A DNA stretch of 64,000 nt from Nocardioides massiliensis (GTDB lineage Bacteria; Actinomycetota; Actinomycetes; Propionibacteriales; Nocardioidaceae), in NCBI RefSeq assembly GCF_030811215.1, contig NZ_JAUSQM010000001.1:3596001-3660000 (forward strand). Reading direction: 5' to 3'. A program made the position numbers and the translations under genes. The notes beneath the pieces are model-generated. The model was given only the letters and a program-made list of their open reading frames with translations, was not told the DNA's origin and made no database searches. Positions 17,491 to 25,080 of this stretch are shown one piece after another; positions within the stretch are counted from its first letter, which is position 1, and the number at the start of each line of letters is the position of its first letter.

Positions 17491-18045
17491 TCAGGACGCG
17501 GCGGCTGCGAAGTCGCTCCTGATCTGCTCACGGATGAACTCTGGCCACGCTGGTCCGGCCATCTCGTGGAGCCCAGCTGCGTCTGCCCGGGCGTACAGGT
17601 TCTCGACGTAGTCGTCGAGTGCGCGCCAGGGCGCGGGGACCCGCACGAACCAGAGCCGCCCCCTCGGCGGGGCGGGCAGGGATCTCCTCGCCAACGCGTC
17701 AGTGAGATCACGCGCGACCTCCGCGATCTCTGCCGCGGTCACCTCATGCTGTTCCACACGTCCGTCCCCGTGGTGGACCTCCCAGGTCGGAATGCGCCGG
17801 TCAGGAAGCCACGTGCGCTGGCTCGGTTCCCAGACGGCGGCAAAGGCCGCGGCCCCGCCAGTCTCACACTCAAGCAGCTGCCAGCCCTGCGCCTTCATCA
17901 GCGCGACCTCGGGCGGCACTGATCCGTGGCCGGTGACGGCGCCCTGGGCGGCGAACTCCGACGCGAGTGGATGGGGATCCGCCGGTGTCCCCCAGGTGTC
18001 CTCCACTCCGCGAACGATACGGCGCGCGGAATGCCGCGTCAGCAC
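17491..18045 (-). CDS. Protein of unknown function
   Basis: 184 residues, probably soluble. I do not recognise the family. It is rich in Trp (about ten), with patches such as WEPSQRTWLPDRRIPTWEVHH and VPAPWRALDDYVENLYARA, and no membrane segments or signal peptide. Codon use is like its neighbours. The start is a GTG at 18045 without a clear ribosome site; a GTG in GVEDTWG a dozen codons later is an alternative. It is convergent with panB across the REP-like pair and divergent from a TPR gene 40 bp away. Confidence 0.65.
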   Translation of the reverse strand: MLTRHSARRIVRGVEDTWGTPADPHPLASEFAAQGAVTGHGSVPPEVALMKAQGWQLLECETGGAAAFAAVWEPSQRTWLPDRRIPTWEVHHGDGRVEQHEVTAAEIAEVARDLTDALARRSLPAPPRGRLWFVRVPAPWRALDDYVENLYARADAAGLHEMAGPAWPEFIREQIRSDFAAAAS

Positions 18046-18085
18046 CCGACGTTGAGCAGATGACGCTCAGCGAGAGGAGCAGACC

Positions 18086-18544
18086 ATGACCGAGTCGATG
18101 CCGCCGTTCAGCATGGCGGTGGGCCCGTTCGTCGAGATCGACCGCGACGCGACGTTGCACCCGGCCGAGGCGTTCCGGACCGCGCGCGGGCTCCTGGAGG
18201 AGCGGGCGCCGCGCGAGGCCCTCAAGGTGCTCGACCCCGCCATCGACGCGGAGCCGCACTCGGTGGCCCTGCGGTCCCTGCGCGGCTGGGCGTACTTCCA
18301 GAGCGCGCAGCTGCAGCGGGCGGAGACGGAGTTCGTCGGACTCGTCGAGGACGACCCGACCGACGTGTGGGTGCGCTACGCCCTCGGGCGCGTGCTGGAG
18401 CGGCAGTCGAAGTTCGCCGACGCACTCCCCCACTTCCGGCTGGCCGCCGCCATGTCGGGCGACCCTGAGCACGAGACCGCCGTGCTCCGTGCCGAGCGCC
18501 GGATGGCCGAGCGCGGCGAGAAGCCGTACGACGAGCTCCAGTAG
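18086..18544 (+). CDS. Tetratricopeptide-repeat protein
   Basis: 152 residues, ATG preceded by GAGAGGAG. Residues about 25-130 form three TPR-like helix pairs (EAFRTARGLLEERAPREALKVLD; LRSLRGWAYFQSAQLQRAETEF; VRYALGRVLERQSKFADALPHF). Such small TPR proteins act as protein-protein scaffolds; partner unknown. Ends with TAG directly before a cluster of short repeats. Confidence 0.8.
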   Translation: MTESMPPFSMAVGPFVEIDRDATLHPAEAFRTARGLLEERAPREALKVLDPAIDAEPHSVALRSLRGWAYFQSAQLQRAETEFVGLVEDDPTDVWVRYALGRVLERQSKFADALPHFRLAAAMSGDPEHETAVLRAERRMAERGEKPYDELQ

Positions 18545-18546
18545 TC

Positions 18547-18606
18547 GGTCGAGCTCGCCATCCGCTGGTCGAGCTCGCCCATCCGCTGGTCGAGCTTGCC
18601 GAGACC
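18547..18606. repeat. Tandem short repeats of the ggtcgagc type
   Basis: Three units of about 20 bp, each ggtcgagctcgcc(c)atccgct, the third ending as ggtcgagcttgccgagacc (18588-18606). The last matches the 19-bp form seen at 32141 and, inverted, at 31425. The array fills the gap between the convergent TPR and map genes. Confidence 0.65.
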
Positions 18607-19454
18607 TACGGCAGCGTGAGGATCTCCGCGCCGCTGTCGGTGACCAGCAGCGTGTGCTCGAACTGCGCGGTGCGACGGCGGTCCTTGGTGACCGCCGTCC
18701 ATCCGTCGTCCCACATGTCGTGCTCGGGTGTGCCGAGGGTGAGCATGGGCTCGATCGTGAAGGTCATGCCCTTCTCGATCACCGTGTCGTAGTACGGCTC
18801 GTCGTAGTGCGGGATCACCAGGCCGGAGTGGAAGTGCGTGCTGATCCCGTGGCCGGTGAAGTCGCGCACGACGCCGTACCCGAACCGCTTGGCGTACGCC
18901 TCGATCACCCTTCCGATGACGTTGACCTGACGACCTGGCTTCACCGCCTTGATCCCACGGTTGAGCGCCTCCTGCGTCCGCTCCACCAGCAGCCGGCTCT
19001 CCTCGTCGACGTCGCCACACAGGAAGGTGGCGTTGGTGTCGCCATGCACGCCGTCGAGGTAGGCGGTGATGTCGATGTTGACGATGTCGCCGTCCTCGAG
19101 CGGACGCGAGTCCGGGATGCCGTGGCAGATGACCTCGTTGATGCTGCTGCACAGCGACTTCGGGAAGCCGCGGTAGCCCAACGTCGAGGGGTAGGCGCCG
19201 TGGTCGCACAGGAACTCGTGACCGATCCGGTCGAGCTCGTCGCTGGTCGTCCCGGGCTGGACGTGCCGCCCGACCTCCTGCAGCGCCTGCGCCGCGAGGC
19301 GCCCCGCGACCCGCATGCGCTCGATGGTCTCGGCGTCCTGGACGTCGCTGCCCTCGAAGCGGGCGGGGGCCGGCTTGTCGACGTACTCCGGGCGCACGAT
19401 GTGGGCGGGTACGGGTCGGCGTGGCGAGATGGTCCCGGGCTTGAGCTCAGTCAC
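18606..19454 (-). CDS. map: Type I methionine aminopeptidase
   Basis: 282 residues from the GTG at 19454, matching the usual length of the actinobacterial type Ic enzyme; the longer open frame would overlap the divergent gene. Pita-bread fold metal ligands are in place: [19 protein letters not shown] (two Asp), GHGIS (His), TIEPML (Glu) and QFEHTLLV (Glu/His). It removes the initiator methionine from nascent proteins. The N-terminal 35 residues ([14 protein letters not shown]) carry the proline-rich ribosome-docking extension of this class. A TAGACT hexamer 7 bp before the GTG suggests a leaderless mRNA. Confidence 0.95.
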   Translation of the reverse strand: MTELKPGTISPRRPVPAHIVRPEYVDKPAPARFEGSDVQDAETIERMRVAGRLAAQALQEVGRHVQPGTTSDELDRIGHEFLCDHGAYPSTLGYRGFPKSLCSSINEVICHGIPDSRPLEDGDIVNIDITAYLDGVHGDTNATFLCGDVDEESRLLVERTQEALNRGIKAVKPGRQVNVIGRVIEAYAKRFGYGVVRDFTGHGISTHFHSGLVIPHYDEPYYDTVIEKGMTFTIEPMLTLGTPEHDMWDDGWTAVTKDRRRTAQFEHTLLVTDSGAEILTLP

Positions 19455-19461
19455 GGTAGAG

Positions 19462-19467
19462 AGTCTA
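19462..19467 (-). promoter_or_regulatory. -10 hexamer of map
   Basis: TAGACT on the minus strand, 7 bp before GTG 19454. It supports this start over the longer open frame. Confidence 0.5.
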
Positions 19468-19532
19468 AGAAGCGGGCAAGATGGCCCCGACGCGAGGAGT
19501 GTCCGGCACCGCCGGCGAGGAGAGGAACGACG

Positions 19533-19733
19533 ATGAGCGAGTTCTACTACTGCCTCAAGCACAAGCAGGTCGAGCCCCAGGAGGGCTGTCGCGCCAAGGA
19601 CCGCCTGGGTCCCTATCCCACCGAGGCCGAGGCCGCCCGCGCGCTCGACAAGGTCGAGGAGCGCAACGAGTCCTGGGACAACGACCCGAAGTGGAACGAC
19701 GACGAGGACCTCGACGACGAGGCCGAGCGCTGA
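19533..19733 (+). CDS. Small acidic protein, SPOR-like
   Basis: 66 residues; ATG 19533 has GAGGAGAGGA upstream. The body ([37 protein letters not shown]) looks like a short SPOR-domain protein of the kind conserved in actinobacteria, followed by a strongly acidic tail ([12 protein letters not shown]). Two Cys residues are present. Function unknown. It is divergent from map (78 bp between starts) and its stop touches the following membrane gene. Confidence 0.75.
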   Translation: MSEFYYCLKHKQVEPQEGCRAKDRLGPYPTEAEAARALDKVEERNESWDNDPKWNDDEDLDDEAER

Positions 19734-19996
19734 GGCGCCTCCAGCTGAGGCGTTCCGGCCCCTGGATCGGGCTGGTCGGCCTCGTCTCCTGCTTCTTCCT
19801 GTACGTCGTCTCCGGGATCCTTGCCCCGCTCTGGGCGGTGTTCGCGCTGCTGGCGGTGTGGACCGTCCACTTCGTCCTCGCCGTGCGGTGGTTCTCCGCG
19901 AAGCCGTACGCCGTCCTGCTGCTCCCGGTCCCGGCGGTGCTGATCTGGTTCGCCGCGATGCTCGCCGGCGGCGCCTGGCTGGGATGGAGCGCCTGA
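19730..19996 (+). CDS. Small membrane protein, start uncertain
   Basis: About 88 residues. Three hydrophobic segments ([61 protein letters not shown]) with positive residues between them. No ATG, GTG or TTG lies in frame between the previous stop and the first helix. The candidates are a CTG at 19730 overlapping the upstream TGA (CTGA) or a GTG at 19690 inside the preceding gene. Codon bias of the segment is fully gene-like. Family not recognised. Confidence 0.6.
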   Translation: MRRLQLRRSGPWIGLVGLVSCFFLYVVSGILAPLWAVFALLAVWTVHFVLAVRWFSAKPYAVLLLPVPAVLIWFAAMLAGGAWLGWSA

Positions 19997-20008
19997 GCCG
20001 GACGGCTT

Positions 20009-20057
20009 TGCGACATCGCGCACCAACGCCGGGCGCACACCGGTGCCAGATGTCGCA
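20009..20057. terminator. Possible terminator between convergent genes
   Basis: TGCGACAT (20009-20016) pairs with ATGTCGCA (20050-20057); inside it CACC pairs with GGTG. The long loop makes this only a moderate candidate. Confidence 0.35.
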
Positions 20058-20069
20058 GGTTCGACGGCA

Positions 20070-22040
20070 TCAGGCGTCGTAGTCGACCCTGAGCTCCTCG
20101 CTGACCGGGTGGGCCTGGCAGGTGAGCACGTAGCCGTCCTCGACCTCGTCGGCGTCGAGGGCGTGGTTCTGGTCCATCACCGCGCGCCCGAGTAGGACCT
20201 TCGCCCGGCAGGTGCCGCAGGCCCCGCCGGCACAGGAGTACGGGGGGTCGATGCCCTGCTGCAGAGCGGCGTCGAGGATCGTCTCCCCCGATGACCGCAG
20301 CGCGAACGTGCTCTCGGCGCCGTCCAGGACGACCGTGACCTGGCTGTCGACGTCGACGTCGACCCGGGTGGCGGTGGCCTGCGTGTGGAAGACCTCCGTC
20401 AGCACGCGCTGCCCGGTCAGGTGCTGCTCGAGCGTGTCCACCAGCTCGGTCGGGCCGCACAGGAACCACGCGTCCACCTCGTCACGCTCGGGCACCAGTG
20501 CGTCGACGACGTCGCTGGTGATGCGTCCGCCCTCGGTCGACCACACGTGGTGGAGCGCAAGCCGGTCGTCGGCCAGCGCGTCGAGCTCGGCGCGGAACAT
20601 CGTCGACTCCGGCGTGCGGTTGCCATAGATGAGGGTGAACCTGCTGTCCGGCTCGGTCTCCAGCGTCGTGGCGATGATCGACATCAGCGGCGTGATGCCC
20701 GAGCCGGCGGCGACCGCGACGTAGTGCCGCGCCGCGTCCGGGTCGAGGTCCAGGTGGAAGCGCCCGGTCGGGGTCATCACGTCCAGGATGTCGCCGGCCT
20801 CGAGACGCTGGTTGACGTACGCCGAGAAGACACCGCCCTCGATCTGCTTGACCGCGACCTGCAGTCGCTGCGCGGAGACCGGCGCGACCACGGAGTAGCT
20901 GCGGCGTACGTCCTGACCGTCGATCACCGCGCGCAGGGTGACGTGCTGTCCCTGGACGTAGCGGTAGTCCTCGGCGAGGTCGGCCGGGACGTCGAAGGTC
21001 ACCAGGACGCTCGCGTCGGTCAGCGGCTCGACGGCCGCCACCCGCAGCGGGTGGAAGCTGACGCGGCGCGCGGACGACGACGACGCCTCCGACGACTCAT
21101 GCGAGGAGGAGCCCAGGCTGTCGGTGAGCCGGCGCCAGGTGCGGTACTCGGCCGGCGTCAGCGAACGACCGAACCAGGTCGAGATGGCGGCGTTGCGGTC
21201 GAGGTAGGCCTGCTCGTTGCGTCGCCAGGCACGCACGTAGCGGTAGAACGGGATGCTCGGGTGCAGGTGATGCACGAGGTGGTAGTTCTGGTAGACGAAC
21301 AGCGGTGTCAACCAGGTCTCGCCGCCCACCCGGACCCGGGTCGCGCGGAACTTGTCCTCGCGCTGGGTCGCGGTGAGGCCGTGGTGCGGCAGGTAGTCGA
21401 ACCACCACGCCAGCACGACCAGCCCCAGCCGCTGCCCGAGCAGGAACGTGCCGAGGATCGCGCCGTGGCCGGCGAGGACGACACCGCCGAACGCCAGCAG
21501 CACGAGCGGGAGGACCGTCAGGACCGTGACGACCTCACGGCGCGGGCGCTCCGGCATCCGCCGGACGTAGAAGACGAGGTACCACAGGTCGATCGTCGCC
21601 CAGCGGAACGGCAGCTGCCACCACGGCCCTTCGCTGGTCCACGCGTCGGGGTCGGTGTCCTTGGGCTCGTTGGTGTTGCGGTGGTGCTCGATGTGGATGA
21701 ACTTGATCATGCCGAACGTCGCGTACGGCGCCACGAACGGCGTCGCGGCGTGCCCGAACGCGTCGTTGAGGCGCGTGCGGGTGCTGATCGCGTGGTGCGT
21801 CGCCTCGTGCATGACGCTGAACATCAAGAACGTCACCGTCGCCCCGAGCGGCACCGTCGCCCACAGCGACCAGCCCGCGAACACCACGCCGTGGACGAGC
21901 ATCCCGAAGAGGCCGAGCGTGACGGCGTACAGGACGGCCGTGGGCCAGGCCAGCCCCGGGACCTTCTCGCCCGGATCGGGCAGTCCCTGGACCGGCTGGC
22001 GCAGCTCGACGGGCTGGCCCACTGACGGTGTGACCGACAT
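20070..22040 (-). CDS. Fusion: membrane fatty-acid desaturase/hydroxylase with ferredoxin reductase and 2Fe-2S domain
   Basis: 656 residues from ATG 22040 (AAGGGG upstream; a GTG 6 bp earlier is possible). Residues about 30-300 are a membrane di-iron desaturase with histidine boxes HEATHH, HIEHHRNTN and YHLVHHLHP plus LPHHG. A serine-rich linker (about 308-326) leads to a PaaK-like reductase: FAD motif RRSYSV, NAD segment VAVAAGSGITPLMS, then a plant-type 2Fe-2S domain with Cys at about 603, 608, 611 and 641 (CAGGACGTC..LTC). The chain therefore carries electrons from NAD(P)H via FAD and 2Fe-2S to its own di-iron centre. Substrate unknown: acyl chain, carotenoid or another lipid. It has its own promoter and an operator-like repeat. 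Confidence 0.9.
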   Translation of the reverse strand: MSVTPSVGQPVELRQPVQGLPDPGEKVPGLAWPTAVLYAVTLGLFGMLVHGVVFAGWSLWATVPLGATVTFLMFSVMHEATHHAISTRTRLNDAFGHAATPFVAPYATFGMIKFIHIEHHRNTNEPKDTDPDAWTSEGPWWQLPFRWATIDLWYLVFYVRRMPERPRREVVTVLTVLPLVLLAFGGVVLAGHGAILGTFLLGQRLGLVVLAWWFDYLPHHGLTATQREDKFRATRVRVGGETWLTPLFVYQNYHLVHHLHPSIPFYRYVRAWRRNEQAYLDRNAAISTWFGRSLTPAEYRTWRRLTDSLGSSSHESSEASSSSARRVSFHPLRVAAVEPLTDASVLVTFDVPADLAEDYRYVQGQHVTLRAVIDGQDVRRSYSVVAPVSAQRLQVAVKQIEGGVFSAYVNQRLEAGDILDVMTPTGRFHLDLDPDAARHYVAVAAGSGITPLMSIIATTLETEPDSRFTLIYGNRTPESTMFRAELDALADDRLALHHVWSTEGGRITSDVVDALVPERDEVDAWFLCGPTELVDTLEQHLTGQRVLTEVFHTQATATRVDVDVDSQVTVVLDGAESTFALRSSGETILDAALQQGIDPPYSCAGGACGTCRAKVLLGRAVMDQNHALDADEVEDGYVLTCQAHPVSEELRVDYDA

Positions 22041-22060
22041 CGACACCCCTTGCCTCGCGG

Positions 22061-22085
22061 TTTACATCTGACCCACGAATGTAAA
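22061..22085. promoter_or_regulatory. Operator-like inverted repeat TTTACAT-N11-ATGTAAA
   Basis: Perfect 7-base arms, strikingly AT-rich in this DNA. The right arm overlaps the -10 of the desaturase promoter and the left arm lies at about the transcript start, a typical repressor position. A TetR-like repressor is the obvious candidate, but none is encoded nearby. Confidence 0.7.
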
Positions 22086-22106
22086 GGTCGCCGTCCGTGG
22101 GGTCAA
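22078..22106 (-). promoter_or_regulatory. Sigma70-type promoter of the desaturase-reductase fusion
   Basis: Reads TTGACC, 17-bp spacer, TACATT on the minus strand (-35 at 22106-22101, -10 at 22083-22078). It is one of the two best-matching promoters in the window. Transcription should start near 22071, about 30 bp before the ATG. Confidence 0.75.
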
Positions 22107-22156
22107 GGGTCTGGACGCAGCGGCGCACGCCCGAACCCGTGCGCCACACTTTCCCG

Positions 22157-23095
22157 GTGCGACTCCCCTCCCTCCCCGCCACCGCGCCGCCCCCGCCACT
22201 CCATGTGGGCGGTGCGCCGCTGTCCCTGCGCTACTACGACATCGAGTCCCGCGACGGGACACGCCTGCGGGCCTGGACCAACGACGCCGACGGCCCGACC
22301 GTGCTGCTGTGCAACGGCATGGGCACCAGCCCCTACGTCTGGCCGGCTCTGCTGCGGCCCGACTGCGGCGTGCGGGTCATCTCCTGGAACCATCGCGGCA
22401 CAGGCGGCTCAGCGCGACCGCATGACCCCGAGCTCGTCGGGATGGACCAGTTCGTCGCGGACGCGATCGCCGTGCTCGACGACGCCGGCCTCGACTCCGC
22501 CCCCGCGATGGGGTGGTCGATCGGCGTCAACACGATGTACGAGCTCGCAGTCACCCACCCCGAGCGCGTGAGCGGTCTCTTCGCCGTCGCCGGCGTCCCG
22601 GGCGACACCTTCACCACCATCGGTGCCCCGCTCCTGCTCCCTCCGCCGATCCGCAAGCCGATCGCCGTCGGCGTGACCCGGGCGCTCGGGCGCGTCGGCG
22701 GTCCGCTGACACCGCTCACCACCCGGCTCCCGATCGGCCCGAAGGTCGTCGGAGCGCTCAGCCACAGCGGGTTCATGCTCCCCTCGGCGGACCCGGACTT
22801 CACCGCCGTCGCGGTGCAGCAGTTCCTGACCACCCCGGTGGACTGGTACATGCACCTCGCCCACGCCAGTGCCCGACACCTGCGGGTCTCCCTGCGGCAC
22901 GTCAAGGTCCCGGCGGCGTTCGTCGCCGGCCGCTGGGACGTCCTCGCCTCCGCCAAGAGCATGCGCACGGCCTCGCACCGCATCCCCGACGCGACGTACG
23001 TCGAGCTGCCGGCCAGCCACTTCATCAGCCTCGAGCACCCCGATCGGTTGCACGCGCTGCTGCGGGGGTTCCTCACCCGCGTGCCGCCCGCCTGA
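22157..23095 (+). CDS. Alpha/beta hydrolase
   Basis: 312 residues from GTG 22157, chosen because CACACT, a -10-like hexamer, lies 6 bp upstream and because the longer open frame runs into the divergent promoter. Nucleophile elbow GWSIGV (about residue 122), oxyanion segment NGMGTSPY, acid in GRWD and His in SHFISLEHP complete the catalytic triad. Esterase, lipase or lactonase activity is likely; the substrate cannot be read. It is divergent from the desaturase fusion, so a lipid-related role is possible but unproven. Confidence 0.85.
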   Translation: MRLPSLPATAPPPPLHVGGAPLSLRYYDIESRDGTRLRAWTNDADGPTVLLCNGMGTSPYVWPALLRPDCGVRVISWNHRGTGGSARPHDPELVGMDQFVADAIAVLDDAGLDSAPAMGWSIGVNTMYELAVTHPERVSGLFAVAGVPGDTFTTIGAPLLLPPPIRKPIAVGVTRALGRVGGPLTPLTTRLPIGPKVVGALSHSGFMLPSADPDFTAVAVQQFLTTPVDWYMHLAHASARHLRVSLRHVKVPAAFVAGRWDVLASAKSMRTASHRIPDATYVELPASHFISLEHPDRLHALLRGFLTRVPPA

Positions 23096-23138
23096 CTCAC
23101 CGGCCTGACGCTTGGCCGGCGCGGGCACACTGGGCGCC

Positions 23139-24287
23139 GTGAGGCCCCTCCCGCGGATCATCGTCCCGACCACCGTCCTGGCGCTGGTGCTCGCCGCCTG
23201 CGGCTCCGCCGAGGAATCCGAACCCGGGACGGACGAGACCAGCGCGAGTCCCACGCCGTCGGCCAGCGCCGAGCCGAGCGAGAGCGGACCCGCGAGCACC
23301 GAGCCGAGCGGCCCGGTCACGCCCGAGATCACCGGCACGGTCGCCCGCGACCTCGAGACACCCTGGGGGCTGGCCTTCCTCCCCGACGGCACGGCGATCG
23401 TCACCGAGCGCGACTCGGCCCGCGTGCTCGCCATCGAGGGCACGCAGGTGCGCGAGATCGGCACCATCGACGCCGCCGCACCGCGCGCGGAGGCGGGGCT
23501 GCTCGGTGCCGCGGTCTCTCCCGACTTCGAGGACGACGGCTGGATCTACTTCTACCTGACCACCGACGTCGACAACCGGGTCGTGCGCGCGAAGTACGAC
23601 GGGGAGCAGGTGGGCCGCACCCAGACGGTGTACGACGGCATCCCCCTCGCACCGATCCACGACGGTGGTCGCATCAGGTTCGGCCCCGACGGCATGTTGT
23701 ACGTGGCCACGGGCGACGCCGCCCAGCCGGACCTCGCGCAGGACCCGGGTTCACCGGCCGGCAAGGTGCTGCGGATGACGCCGGAGGGCGAACCCGCCCC
23801 GGACAACCCCGGCGACTCGGTCGTCTGGACGCTGGGTCACCGCAACATCCAAGGCCTGGCGTTCACCGAGGACGGCGACCTGTGGGCCAGCGAGTTCGGC
23901 CAGGACGAGGCCGACGAGCTCAACCGGATCGAGGCCGGCGACAACTACGGCTGGCCGCAGGTCGAGGGCCGCGGTGGCCCGGCGCGCTTCACCGACCCCG
24001 TGCACCAGTGGGCCACGGACGAGGCGTCCCCGTCCGGACTCGCCTACGCCGAGGGGTCGCTGTGGATGGCTGCGTTGCGGGGACGCCGCCTGTGGCAGAT
24101 CCCGATCCGCGAGGACGGCTCGGCAGGCAGGCCGCGCGCCCACTTCGTCGGCGACCACGGCCGGCTGCGCACCGTCGAGGCCGCCCCGGACGGAACCCTG
24201 TGGCTCACGACGTCCAACCGCGACGGCCGCGGCGACCCAACCGAGCGCGACGACCAGATCCTCGTCGTCGAGCTCACCCGGGAGTGA
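23139..24287 (+). CDS. PQQ-dependent glucose/sorbosone dehydrogenase-like lipoprotein
   Basis: 382 residues from GTG 23139 (CACACT 7 bp upstream). The N-terminus is a lipoprotein signal with lipobox LAAC, followed by a Ser/Thr/Glu/Pro-rich linker to about residue 62. The rest is the six-bladed propeller of the GSDH family (ETPWGLAFLPDG; RIRFGPDGMLYVATGDAA; LGHRNIQGLAF; NYGWPQV; PSGLAY). In the family these oxidise aldose sugars with PQQ outside the membrane, but many homologues have no proven activity. The 3' end overlaps the convergent ECF S-component gene by 14 bp. Confidence 0.87.
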   Translation: MRPLPRIIVPTTVLALVLAACGSAEESEPGTDETSASPTPSASAEPSESGPASTEPSGPVTPEITGTVARDLETPWGLAFLPDGTAIVTERDSARVLAIEGTQVREIGTIDAAAPRAEAGLLGAAVSPDFEDDGWIYFYLTTDVDNRVVRAKYDGEQVGRTQTVYDGIPLAPIHDGGRIRFGPDGMLYVATGDAAQPDLAQDPGSPAGKVLRMTPEGEPAPDNPGDSVVWTLGHRNIQGLAFTEDGDLWASEFGQDEADELNRIEAGDNYGWPQVEGRGGPARFTDPVHQWATDEASPSGLAYAEGSLWMAALRGRRLWQIPIREDGSAGRPRAHFVGDHGRLRTVEAAPDGTLWLTTSNRDGRGDPTERDDQILVVELTRE

Positions 24288-25080
24288 CGACGCGCTCCAC
24301 CACCACGCGTCGTGTCGCGCGTCGCAGCACCACCAGCACCGCCGGGCCGAGGATCGCCAGCACGACGGCGTTCGTGATCGCGCGCCCGGTGTCGAAGCTG
24401 CCCGTCGAGGTCAGCAGCGTGTAGACCCCGAAGCGGTGCAGGTTCTCCAGCAACGGCGCACCCGGCACGAACGACAGCCCGCCCTCGTGCCCGGGCACCA
24501 TGATCCCGAGCGCGTAGGGCCAGCTCGAGAGGTTCATGATCAGCCCATAGGCGTACGCCGCCAGCACGCCGTACGCCATCAGCATCACGATCTCCGCGCG
24601 ACCGCGGACCCGTCGCGGCAGCAGTCCCGCACCGGTGCCGACCCAGGCGGCGGCCAGCATCTGGTAGGGCAGCCACGGCCCCACCCCTGCGGTGATCAGC
24701 GCGGAGGCGAACAGCGACGTGCAGCCCAGCACGAAGCCGAACCCGGGCCCGAAGACCCGGCCGCCGAGGATCAGCAGGAAGAAGACCAGCTCGATCCCGG
24801 CCGTGCCCGCGCTGGCACCCCGCAGCACGGCGTTGATCGCGGTGAGCACGCCGAGGATCGCCAGGACGCGCGCGTCCATGCCGCCCTCGGTCAGCTCGGC
24901 GAGCGCGACGACGAGGACGACCGGCAGCAGGATGAGGAACAGGAACGGCGGCTGGACGGTCTGCTCAGGCGGCACGCGGGAGAACAGCGGCCAGGCGAAC
25001 ATCAGGACCCCGGCGACCGACGCGACCAGCAGGACGGCGCGTGAGCGCCACCCGATGGGGACCACCGATGCGTCAACCAC
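24274..25080 (-). CDS. ECF transporter S component (substrate-binding membrane subunit), probably for cobalamin
   Basis: 268 residues, five to six hydrophobic helices with few charges, typical of ECF S components although longer than many. GTG 25080 overlaps the ATPase gene by 8 bp and fixes operon membership. In group I/II ECF systems the S subunit binds the vitamin and topples to release it inside, driven by EcfT and the ATPases. Its substrate is inferred from the operon: the leader is a cobalamin riboswitch and the first gene encodes a protein with an intrinsic-factor-like fold. Sequence alone would not tell cobalamin from another vitamin. Confidence 0.8.
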   Translation of the reverse strand: MVDASVVPIGWRSRAVLLVASVAGVLMFAWPLFSRVPPEQTVQPPFLFLILLPVVLVVALAELTEGGMDARVLAILGVLTAINAVLRGASAGTAGIELVFFLLILGGRVFGPGFGFVLGCTSLFASALITAGVGPWLPYQMLAAAWVGTGAGLLPRRVRGRAEIVMLMAYGVLAAYAYGLIMNLSSWPYALGIMVPGHEGGLSFVPGAPLLENLHRFGVYTLLTSTGSFDTGRAITNAVVLAILGPAVLVVLRRATRRVVVERVVTPG

